DNA of 64,000 nucleotides from GCA-002733465 sp039969155. Its GTDB lineage: Bacteria > Pseudomonadota > Gammaproteobacteria > Enterobacterales > Kangiellaceae. A program made the position numbers and the translations under genes. The stretch lies in NCBI GenBank assembly GCA_039969155.1, contig JBDVOJ010000010.1, positions 1 to 64,000 of the forward strand. Reading direction: 5' to 3'. Under the pieces are notes generated by a model that saw only the letters and a list, made by a program, of their open reading frames with translations, did no database searches and had not been told where the DNA came from. Below are positions 35,150 to 42,748 of the stretch, piece after piece (within the stretch, counting starts at the first letter, position 1; every line of letters starts with the position of its first letter).

Positions 35150-37711
35150 CTAATTAGAGCTCGCGTATGCGGACTTAACCCTGGAGATTTCCGATGTCAA
35201 TTCCCAAAAATACTGGTGATCATCATACTGGGAGAACATTCTCCCTGAACTCGCGCGGTCATCAGGATCTGATAATATAATTTTAGCCGATGAAAAATTG
35301 GCTAAAGACTGTTTAACTTTTGATGGCGTTTGACTATTAAGCCTATAATAATCGACGTAATCAAAACTAAGCTCAGCCGTTAAGGGATAATTATGCATGT
35401 CGTCTGGCATATGAAGTTCATTGACTAAGAGTGCCGTTTCGAGTTGTAAGTCCTTTTTAATACCAAATGCCATTTCTATAATTTCGGCGATCTCATCATA
35501 AAAAGCTTTCCATCCCCCAGGAACTTTCCTGGAGTCTATAAAGTAGCGCATCACCCAAGTAACATGAGTAAACTTCTTACTGTTTTTTGCAAGCTGATTT
35601 GAGATTTCTTTTAGAAAAGTAATCGCTGGAATGCCCTTTTCCCATTGTAAGTATCGCATAACATACCTCAAAACAGCATAGCTTTCGGCAACCACGAAAA
35701 TACTATAAATATGTTTCATTTTTGATAACTCGGCTTCTGAAAAGCTGAAACATGAAATTACATAATCATCTTTGTCGACTTTTATCTTATACTTTTCAAT
35801 ATAGTTTGGGTCAGCCATAGGACTATTAGGCAATAATTGAGTAGGGTAAGCTTTGGCAATAACATCTACGTCAATATACCTTTGTAAGTCCTTTTCAAAC
35901 GATTCCAAAGTACTACCAGGTAGTCCAATCATTAAATCTGTCGATAAGGGCAAATTGGCCGCAGCAAAAATCTTGGTTAACTCATCATACTTTTTGGTCT
36001 TGATGTTTTTTCGGTTTATCACTTCAAGAGTTTGCGAGTCGGTAGTTTGAATTGAAATAATTCCTTGGCTAATAATATTACCTGCACTAAATATTTTAAT
36101 TATTTCTACGAGTCGTGATGTTGTATTTTTTGTATAGTTAACAACCACTTCCCTTGGGAAACCATATTTCTGTTTGGTATCAACAATCATCTGAGCGATT
36201 TCTATGTCTCGGTCAAAAACACCATAATTAGCATCCGCGATCCACAACACTTTTATGTTATGTCTTCCTATCCATTCAATTTCCTGACGCACTCGCTCGA
36301 CGTCAAATTTTCGGATTTTTTGCATAGTTGCAGAACCCCAATCACAAAACGTACATCCAAATGGGCAACCGCGATTAGTTTCTACTATAGCCGCCTGAAC
36401 ATTTAGATCATATTTATCAAATGCTTGTGACAAGTAAGGAGATGGAATGCTATCCATATTTTTCAATCGCGCTCTGTCGGAAGTCCTAATATAGTCATCG
36501 CGTTCAAAAATCATTCCTCTTGAACCAATGTCTTTAGAGAATGCCCTGCGAAAAGTTATACCAGCTACCTGTTTTAGCGCTTCGTCTTGGTATCCAATAT
36601 TTCCATTCGCTTTGCGTTCAATGCGCTCCATAACCGCCTGAATTGTCAGTTCTCCTTCTCCATGTACGGCTATGTCTACCGAAGAATTCTGTTTCATAAA
36701 GTTCTGGCAAGCTTGCTCGTAATTTGGTGTGCTCGGACCACCGTGGATAGTCAAATTTCGATCGTCTAATTGCTTTAATCCTTTTGAAAACCGAGTATTA
36801 AAATCTAAAGACCACATATAATTTGAAAACAGCCAAACACCTGGACCAAACTTCTTGAGAAGCCCGTTAATCATTTCATTGGGATGCATATAAGTTATTG
36901 GGATTAACTGAAATTTTTCTAACAATGCACCATCACGATAGGAAGATATCGCAGCATGCAGCATTCCTAGGGCCAGGGGAATATGGTTTTGCGTATGTGG
37001 GGTAAAATATACGGGGATTTTCTCGCTTTCTTGAGGCAATGTGACCCAAGCCTTAGGTTGAATTTGATGACTATTTTGAGAATGCTCAACTGTTGGAGGT
37101 AAAGGTGCTTTTGAATCTAATTTGGGAGCGATAACAACGCATCCAAAGTCAATTAACTCGAGAGCTGCTTGCAGAAGCCAAACAGCTATTGAGTGAGAGT
37201 TTTGCTTCAATGATATCGTTCGCGGTTTGATAAACCATTCAACCGCGCAGAGATGCTCGTCACTCATCAAGAGGTATTCTCTTGCTCTTGCTGACCAGGC
37301 GACGAACCCCATGTTTGTCGGAATAAGAGCAAAATTAGCAGCTAACTGGTAGGTATTGCAAGTGTTGCTGAGTTTCGTACTACTACCCGATAACTCAGAC
37401 GATGTGATCACATTGATTGAATTATTGCTTCTATCATCTGAAAAATCAAACAACCGAGATGCTGCCAATTGTTTAATTCGTTGCATGATAACCTGGCTGG
37501 GCATCGCATTACCTTGTAGCTCCATCTGAAGTTTTTTTACCGATAGCCATTCCTGTCCCTCCTCGTTTAAAGGACTACGAGAATTTAGGATCGGTAAATC
37601 GAACGGAGCTAGCTTTAAGGGCCTAAGGTCCATAGACAAGGCGACAATAAATAACTTTCCTTCATTAAATATTACCCTTAATCGATTAGATATAGTTGCT
37701 ACTTCACGCAT
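35150..37711 (-). CDS. B12-binding-domain radical SAM enzyme with long N-terminal extension
   Basis: This 853-residue protein has three parts. Residues ~1-210 are an extension not matched to a named domain; a stretch around 125-190 (LIPTNMGFVAWSARARE, VWLLQAALELIDFGCV) is loosely like a small winged-helix or recognition domain. Residues ~230-390 resemble a cobalamin-binding fold (VWLFSNYMWS, LTIHGGPSTPNYEQ, IAVHGEGE). Residues ~440-700 form a radical SAM barrel with Cys449, Cys453 and Cys456 (CPFGCTFC) for the 4Fe-4S cluster and LMIGLPGSTLESF. This class often methylates unactivated carbons, also in peptides. The substrate is unknown. It is divergent from the third TPR-sulfotransferase. Start codon 37711 is not firmly supported; Met27 is an alternative. 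Confidence 0.83.
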   Translation of the reverse strand: MREVATISNRLRVIFNEGKLFIVALSMDLRPLKLAPFDLPILNSRSPLNEEGQEWLSVKKLQMELQGNAMPSQVIMQRIKQLAASRLFDFSDDRSNNSINVITSSELSGSSTKLSNTCNTYQLAANFALIPTNMGFVAWSARAREYLLMSDEHLCAVEWFIKPRTISLKQNSHSIAVWLLQAALELIDFGCVVIAPKLDSKAPLPPTVEHSQNSHQIQPKAWVTLPQESEKIPVYFTPHTQNHIPLALGMLHAAISSYRDGALLEKFQLIPITYMHPNEMINGLLKKFGPGVWLFSNYMWSLDFNTRFSKGLKQLDDRNLTIHGGPSTPNYEQACQNFMKQNSSVDIAVHGEGELTIQAVMERIERKANGNIGYQDEALKQVAGITFRRAFSKDIGSRGMIFERDDYIRTSDRARLKNMDSIPSPYLSQAFDKYDLNVQAAIVETNRGCPFGCTFCDWGSATMQKIRKFDVERVRQEIEWIGRHNIKVLWIADANYGVFDRDIEIAQMIVDTKQKYGFPREVVVNYTKNTTSRLVEIIKIFSAGNIISQGIISIQTTDSQTLEVINRKNIKTKKYDELTKIFAAANLPLSTDLMIGLPGSTLESFEKDLQRYIDVDVIAKAYPTQLLPNSPMADPNYIEKYKIKVDKDDYVISCFSFSEAELSKMKHIYSIFVVAESYAVLRYVMRYLQWEKGIPAITFLKEISNQLAKNSKKFTHVTWVMRYFIDSRKVPGGWKAFYDEIAEIIEMAFGIKKDLQLETALLVNELHMPDDMHNYPLTAELSFDYVDYYRLNSQTPSKVKQSLANFSSAKIILSDPDDRASSGRMFSQYDDHQYFWELTSEISRVKSAYASSN

Positions 37712-37927
37712 TCAATGGGTCACCGTAGTTTATTTTTAATATGTCGTTATAGTTCTTAATACATCAAATTTTCTCACTTCCGCTGTAAAAAGTATAGATT
37801 CAATGACATAATTGTTAATTGTAAGAATGATTGAGCTACAAATGTTTTTTAATGAGTAAATCCCTTTTACGTTTTTGTTGTTTCAATAGGTTAAACAGGC
37901 TAAGAAGGTTGTAGAGTAAAGAGATCG

Positions 37928-39703
37928 ATGATTACCACAAAAGAAATAAACCAAAAAGTGCAGCTTGCTCAATCGCAGCACAAAACTAAGCAATTTGAAG
38001 AAGCCAATAGAACCTATATAGAGCTCCTCTCAGTGGTAACTCACCCCGACATTATGCACTTGTACGCAAACTTTTTACTGGACCTCAAGCAACCGAACAA
38101 AGCGATTTCTGTCCTAATTGATGCAATTAGACTTAATCCTAGTTCCGCCCCGTACCATAATACTCTGGGAATGGCTTATAGAAATAATAATAATGACAAC
38201 GAAGCTCTCAAGCACTTTAATCGAGCGATAGCTATAGCGCCGAACTTCGCTCCGGCCTATCTAAACCTCGGCCAATTATTTCGCGTTAAGAAAAAATGGA
38301 CAGAAGCACTGGCGCTTTTCAAAGAAGGACTTTCTCATGATTCTAAGAATCCTAACATCTATTTAGACATAGGGAATCTACTTAGAGATATTCAAAGCTG
38401 GGATGAATCGATAAGTTATTTTAATAAAGCCCTATCGTTGAACTCGAGTTTTACTAAAGCAAGATATAATCTAGCGCTTACTCTAAGAGATAAAGGTGAC
38501 TATTCACAAGCTCTAGCTTTGATTAACCAACTTATAACGACCGATCCCGCCAATCCGAAAGCCGCGCTATTGAGAGGCGAGCTCCTAGAGCATTCAGGAG
38601 AATTGAAAACAGCAATGGAAGACTACAGAAACTGTTTAAAAATAGACAGAACCTTCACTGAAGCATATTGGAGTATAGCGAACATAAGCGAGGTTGACTT
38701 TTCTGATAAAGATAGAAAAGACATGATTGAGCTAGTAGACCAACAACTTACTCCCCGAAAAAAAGTATTTCTTTATTTCTCATTAGCGAAAGCTTTTGAA
38801 GAAAAAAATGAATATCAAAAATCATTTGCCTACCTTGAAAAAGGTAACATGATAAAAAATTCATCAATTGTATATGACAAGCGAAAACATACAAATGAAT
38901 TACAGTTAATAAAAACCATTTTCTCTGAAAAATACATGAACTCATTAGTAGGACTTACTAACAGCCATATTAGGCCCATATTTATTTTAGGAGTACCTCG
39001 TTCTGGAACGAGTCTCATCGAACAAATCTTGACATCATACAGCGATATATCTGTTGGAGGAGAAATAACAACTATGGCAGAAATTGTGTTCGAAAGATTA
39101 CCCAAAAAGAAACAAACTAATTGGGTTGATAGCTTAAGAGGTTTAGACAAACAAATTTTAGAGGAGTTGGCCGCCATTTACATTGATAAGAATAATTCGG
39201 TGGTCGAGTCCGCCTATTGTTTTACGGACAAACTGCCGTTCAACTACACGATTATTGGCCTGATTTATGCCATGTTCCCCAACGCAAAATTCATACATGT
39301 CTATAAGAACCCTATAGACGGTTGTTTTAGTTGTTATAAACAATTATTTACGGCAGGCCAAGAGTTTAGTTATTGCTTAGATAATTTAGCCGATTATTAT
39401 CTTAGTTATCAAAATATAATGCAGCATTGGAATGCGATTATTCCTAGAGATGCGATTTATAATGTAAGCTACGAAAAACTGATTGAAAACCCAGAGAAGC
39501 AAATGCGAGCAATCTTGGGCTTTATCGATATACCGTTTGATAAAAAATGCTTAGATTTCCATAAACTAGGTAGAACGGTATCAACAGCTAGCTCAGGTCA
39601 GGTTCGACGACCGTTATTCAACACCTCTGTACTGCGTTGGGAAAAATACCGGCCTTTCCTAAAAAAACTAACTACAAAGCTAACCGAAGAACAGTCTTTT
39701 TGA
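37928..39703 (+). CDS. TPR-repeat sulfotransferase, third copy
   Basis: In this 591-residue protein, residues ~5-250 are well-formed TPRs (APYHNTLGMAYRNNNNDNEALKHF, APAYLNLGQLFRVKKKWTEAL). The sulfotransferase domain starts with PIFILGVPRSGTSLIEQIL near residue 352. The 3'-phosphate site is FIHVYKNPIDGCFSCY; the usual Arg before Asn is Lys here. The C-terminal motif is VSTASSGQVRRPLF. AGAG stands about seven bases before the ATG. It is divergent from the radical SAM gene with 216 bp between. Its TPR half is more regular than in the two tandem copies, suggesting a different origin or client. Confidence 0.9.
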   Translation: MITTKEINQKVQLAQSQHKTKQFEEANRTYIELLSVVTHPDIMHLYANFLLDLKQPNKAISVLIDAIRLNPSSAPYHNTLGMAYRNNNNDNEALKHFNRAIAIAPNFAPAYLNLGQLFRVKKKWTEALALFKEGLSHDSKNPNIYLDIGNLLRDIQSWDESISYFNKALSLNSSFTKARYNLALTLRDKGDYSQALALINQLITTDPANPKAALLRGELLEHSGELKTAMEDYRNCLKIDRTFTEAYWSIANISEVDFSDKDRKDMIELVDQQLTPRKKVFLYFSLAKAFEEKNEYQKSFAYLEKGNMIKNSSIVYDKRKHTNELQLIKTIFSEKYMNSLVGLTNSHIRPIFILGVPRSGTSLIEQILTSYSDISVGGEITTMAEIVFERLPKKKQTNWVDSLRGLDKQILEELAAIYIDKNNSVVESAYCFTDKLPFNYTIIGLIYAMFPNAKFIHVYKNPIDGCFSCYKQLFTAGQEFSYCLDNLADYYLSYQNIMQHWNAIIPRDAIYNVSYEKLIENPEKQMRAILGFIDIPFDKKCLDFHKLGRTVSTASSGQVRRPLFNTSVLRWEKYRPFLKKLTTKLTEEQSF

Positions 39704-39712
39704 GGCTAGGTA

Positions 39713-40201
39713 TTACTGCATTTGAGCAAATTCCTTTTCAAGTTGATATTTCTTTGAAGTAACAAAGGTTTCCATTTTCTGAAGCTTGCCCTCAATTTTG
39801 GCAAATGACTCTTCCACTTCAACCAGCGTTACCGCAGGAGCTTCGCCCTTTTTCCACACTTCTTTAACGCTAGGTTTATATTGTCGTTTTTCAGAAGATT
39901 CAGTACCGCTGCGCTTTCTTTCATTACCAAAACAGCCCCTTTTACTCTTTGAACCAGGTTTTGGGTCTAAGATAAAGCATGCCACAAAGTAGGCTACAAC
40001 GGCGGTTCCACCCGAAAACAAAAAGAAAGAGAAAGCAATAACTCGAACTACCCAGGTCTCAAAATCGAAATATTCAGCCAAACCAGCACAAACACCGCAT
40101 AACTTAGCTTGATCCGGATTCTTGTATAATCGTCGCCCCTTTCGCACATATCGGGGCTCATGCCGATATTCGTCATCATTAGAATGGGGTTGATTACTCA
40201 T
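39713..40201 (-). CDS. pspC: Phage shock protein C (PspC-domain membrane protein)
   Basis: This 162-residue protein has the PspC domain RRLYKNPDQAKLCGVCAGLAEYFD, then a hydrophobic segment (VVRVIAFSFFLFSGGTAVVAYFVACFIL). After it comes a long charged tail with a predicted helix (VEESFAKIEGKLQKMETF), making it longer than E. coli PspC (119 residues). It senses envelope stress with PspB and relieves PspA inhibition of PspF. Its start overlaps the pspB stop by 8 bp. It converges closely on the sulfotransferase gene, with 9 bp between stops and no terminator seen there. Confidence 0.92.
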   Translation of the reverse strand: MSNQPHSNDDEYRHEPRYVRKGRRLYKNPDQAKLCGVCAGLAEYFDFETWVVRVIAFSFFLFSGGTAVVAYFVACFILDPKPGSKSKRGCFGNERKRSGTESSEKRQYKPSVKEVWKKGEAPAVTLVEVEESFAKIEGKLQKMETFVTSKKYQLEKEFAQMQ

Positions 40202-40409
40202 GCTTCATTCTCCAATCCGGTGTTTCTTTATCCAATATTGATTCTAAAGTTTCAATCCGCTGCATCATAGAATCTGCTATTTCGGTTAGCTCTTTTAGTC
40301 GCCCTTGATCCGCTTCAGAAATACCCGCTTGCTTGGTACCTTTCGAGCGATAATGCATAACAATCCATATAGGAGCAACTACTACCATAAATACGATTAC
40401 CGCTTCCAT
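40194..40409 (-). CDS. pspB: Phage shock protein B
   Basis: This 71-residue inner-membrane protein has an N-terminal helix (AVIVFMVVVAPIWIVMHY) and a cytoplasmic amphipathic part with DQGRLKELTEIADSMMQRIETLESIL, both matching PspB. It shares one base with the end of pspA and overlaps pspC by 8 bp, so translation of the three is coupled. It acts with PspC as a regulator of the response. Confidence 0.95.
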   Translation of the reverse strand: MEAVIVFMVVVAPIWIVMHYRSKGTKQAGISEADQGRLKELTEIADSMMQRIETLESILDKETPDWRMKHE

Positions 40410-41107
40410 TATTTATCTCCCGTTTTGTTAGATTTAGTTGAGTTACTATTGGATTTTACTCGTTTCTTTAGCTCTGCGAGCTGCTGATCGATAGCATCTT
40501 CATTTTCTAAATCATTAATTTCATCGGCTAACGAACGGTTACCGGTAATATCAAAAGACTCTACTTCTGATTCCAAGTCCTCTAGTTTTCGCTCAAATCT
40601 TTCAAATTTGTCAACCGCTCTATCGCCAGAATTCTCATATAATGAACGCTTTACTTTTAACCTTGAAGAAGTGGTATTGTGCCTCATCAAGAGCGCTTTC
40701 TGTCTGGCTCTAGCATCATTCAGTTTATCTTGTAGCTGTCCAACTTCGGTGGTTAATCTGTTTAGCTCCGCTTCAACTTTATCCAATTCTAATTGAAGAT
40801 CACTTTTCGCTACATCTGCTTTGTTTCGCTCTTGAAGAGCCGCCTTAGCAAGATCCTCTCTACCTTTAGAGATTGCAAGTTCGGCCTTCTTTTCCCATTC
40901 TTGCACATCGTTATCGAGCAATTGGATTCTGCGGCTAATCTCTTTCTTATCAGCAATAGTTCGAGCTGAGGCAGTTCTTACTTCAACTAATGTATCTTCC
41001 ATTTCTTGAACAATCAGACGGATCAACTTTTCTGGATCTTCTGCCTTGTCCAAAAGCGCATTGATATTTGAGTTAACAATATCGGCGAACCTTGTAAATA
41101 TACCCAT
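40409..41107 (-). CDS. pspA: Phage shock protein A (PspA/IM30 family)
   Basis: This 232-residue, almost entirely helical coiled-coil protein starts MGIFTRFADIVNSNINALLDKAEDPEKLIRL, the conserved amphipathic membrane-binding region. The family stabilises stressed inner membranes and, in the resting state, inhibits the activator PspF. Length is close to E. coli PspA (222). It is the second gene after a sigma-54-type promoter at 41540-41555, behind a small extra gene. Confidence 0.96.
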   Translation of the reverse strand: MGIFTRFADIVNSNINALLDKAEDPEKLIRLIVQEMEDTLVEVRTASARTIADKKEISRRIQLLDNDVQEWEKKAELAISKGREDLAKAALQERNKADVAKSDLQLELDKVEAELNRLTTEVGQLQDKLNDARARQKALLMRHNTTSSRLKVKRSLYENSGDRAVDKFERFERKLEDLESEVESFDITGNRSLADEINDLENEDAIDQQLAELKKRVKSNSNSTKSNKTGDK

Positions 41108-41158
41108 TTGAATCTACCTCCGTAAAATGTGTAATCTGAATTCGTTAATCTAGTTAGT

Positions 41159-41464
41159 TTAAAAAAGAATATTAGTTAAAGTAATTTGGCTAACTGCTGG
41201 CGGCACTTGAGATAAAGTCTCCACTTTCTCAGAAAAGTTATTGCCAATGTTAGAAATTTCGTAGCCTTGTTTTTCATGGTTGTTTTGACCGTTCAACGCG
41301 GCATTACTCTCTGCTATTTGTGCTAGCATTATCCCAATAAGTCCAATGATCCCAATTGACATTTCAACAATTAACTTCATTGTACGACGACTCTTCGCTG
41401 TGCTAACAGATTTTGATTTAATGTTAGCATCATGACTAAATCCTTGTGATGATTGTGTAAGCAT
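41159..41464 (-). CDS. Small single-span membrane protein leading the psp operon
   Basis: This 101-residue protein has one membrane segment (IVEMSIGIIGLIGIMLAQIA, residues ~32-52) after a basic stretch (KSRRTMK). A polar tail rich in Asn and Gln follows. No named family is recognised. The ATG at 41464 was chosen because GAGG lies ten bases upstream; an in-frame ATG 33 bases earlier has none. It is the first gene after the sigma-54-type promoter and ends 52 bp before pspA, so it should be induced with pspABC. Its place suggests a new accessory of the envelope-stress response; function unknown. Confidence 0.7.
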   Translation of the reverse strand: MLTQSSQGFSHDANIKSKSVSTAKSRRTMKLIVEMSIGIIGLIGIMLAQIAESNAALNGQNNHEKQGYEISNIGNNFSEKVETLSQVPPAVSQITLTNILF

Positions 41465-41539
41465 TTGTTCGTTGCCTCGTAAATTATTGCAAACCATGTA
41501 GGCAAATTAACTAACCCATTTACCTGATAAACTAGATAA

Positions 41540-41555
41540 TGCACAAAGCTTGCCA
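41540..41555 (-). promoter_or_regulatory. Sigma-54 (-24/-12) promoter of the psp operon
   Basis: The minus strand reads TGGCAAGCTTTGTGCA: GG and GC are separated by exactly ten bases as required by sigma-54, close to the consensus TGGCAC-N5-TTGCA. It points to the small membrane gene and pspABC. The activator gene pspF starts 129 bp away on the other strand, so PspF-binding sites are expected between 41556 and 41683. Confidence 0.82.
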
Positions 41556-41683
41556 GTTTTTACCAGTCTTTATCTTGTTGTTTTGTATAGGTTTTATTTT
41601 TTGTTACTCAATCAGCCTTCCTTAGTTATAGTAATTCCACTAAACTTTAGCCAAATTAACCACGTAGACAGAGAGAGTTGGAT

Positions 41684-42730
41684 TTGAAGGCACCACAAGA
41701 TAATTTGATTGGTGAGTCTAGTTGTTTTCTAGAAGTCCAAGAACAAGTCTCACAGCTTGCAGCCATCGATAAGCCTGTACTCGTTATCGGCGAAAGAGGA
41801 ACAGGTAAAGAACTGATTGCTGCGAGGCTCCATTACCTCTCCAGCCGGTGGGACCAACCGTTCGTAAAACTGAATTGCTCAGCCATTAATGAGAACCTCC
41901 TAGAGACTGAGCTATTTGGTCATGAAAGTGGAGCTTTTACTGGCGCTAATAAAAAACACATGGGCCGATTTGAACTAGCCAACAACGGTACTCTTTTTCT
42001 CGACGAACTAGGCAATAGCTCGCAAAATGTGCAAGAAAAACTTTTAAGGGTTATAGAATATGGTGAATTCGAGCGCGTCGGGGGAAATAAAACGCTTAAA
42101 GTCGATGTTAGAGTGGTCGCTGCAACCAATGAAGATCTTCCCAAATTGGCCGAAAAAGGCGAGTTTCGCGCAGATTTACTGGATAGGTTAGCATTCGATG
42201 TGATTACTATTCCTCCGTTAAGACACCGAGCAGATGACATCTTAATTTTAGCCAGACACTTTGCTCTCGAAATGACGCTTGAGCTAAAACGCCCATTCTT
42301 TGCGGGATTTAGCACCATGGCCGAACAGCAGCTAATGGCTTATTCTTGGCCTGGAAACGTTAGAGAGTTAAAAAATGTTGTCGAGCGTAATATCTACAAA
42401 ACCCATGAAGACGATGAAGTTGAAAGCATTCAATTTGACCCATTCGCTTCGCCCTATCGGTTTGGTTCAAGTGAACAAGAGTCGCCATCAGCCGAAGTAC
42501 CAGACAATTCGCCGCCAACACCACTCAAAGAAGAAGTATCAAGTTCACTTAGAAGCTTTAATTTTCCAATGGATTTAAAAAATACGATGTCGGAATTAGA
42601 GATCGAAATACTAAAATCCGCACTAGAAAAATCTCAATATAATCAGAAAAAGTGTGCAGAATTAATTGGGTTGACATATCATCAACTTAGAGGATATCTC
42701 AAAAAATACCATTTGCTCGAACATAAATAG
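41684..42730 (+). CDS. pspF: Sigma-54-dependent psp operon activator
   Basis: This 348-residue AAA+ enhancer-binding protein has Walker A IGERGTGKELIAARL, GAFTGA loop SGAFTGANKKHMGRFE, Walker B GTLFLDELG and a Fis-type HTH at the end (YNQKKCAELIGLTYHQLRGYL). There is no receiver domain, as in PspF, which is controlled by PspA binding. TTG 41684 was chosen: it gives a start that aligns in length with E. coli PspF (DNLIGESSCFLEVQEQ), and GAGAG lies at a usable distance. The TTG six bases earlier would sit on that purine run. Divergent from the psp operon and followed by sapA. Confidence 0.94.
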   Translation: MKAPQDNLIGESSCFLEVQEQVSQLAAIDKPVLVIGERGTGKELIAARLHYLSSRWDQPFVKLNCSAINENLLETELFGHESGAFTGANKKHMGRFELANNGTLFLDELGNSSQNVQEKLLRVIEYGEFERVGGNKTLKVDVRVVAATNEDLPKLAEKGEFRADLLDRLAFDVITIPPLRHRADDILILARHFALEMTLELKRPFFAGFSTMAEQQLMAYSWPGNVRELKNVVERNIYKTHEDDEVESIQFDPFASPYRFGSSEQESPSAEVPDNSPPTPLKEEVSSSLRSFNFPMDLKNTMSELEIEILKSALEKSQYNQKKCAELIGLTYHQLRGYLKKYHLLEHK

Positions 42731-42748
42731 AATTTTAAGGTTAAAACG

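Noticed and set aside
35083..35157. 24-codon plus-strand frame with GAGG upstream, encoding a Tyr-rich peptide, near the radical SAM gene
   Set aside because: It overlaps the end of the radical SAM gene on the other strand, is antisense to both neighbours, and has no leader-core shape. A precursor peptide cannot be claimed without conservation.
37852..37914. 20-codon frame just before the third sulfotransferase
   Set aside because: No ribosome-binding site and basic, leader-like composition only; short frames of this size are expected by chance.
14511..39703. Genomic island brought by a mobile element
   Set aside because: No integrase, transposase, direct repeats or tRNA boundary was seen around the region, and base composition looks similar to the flanks by eye.
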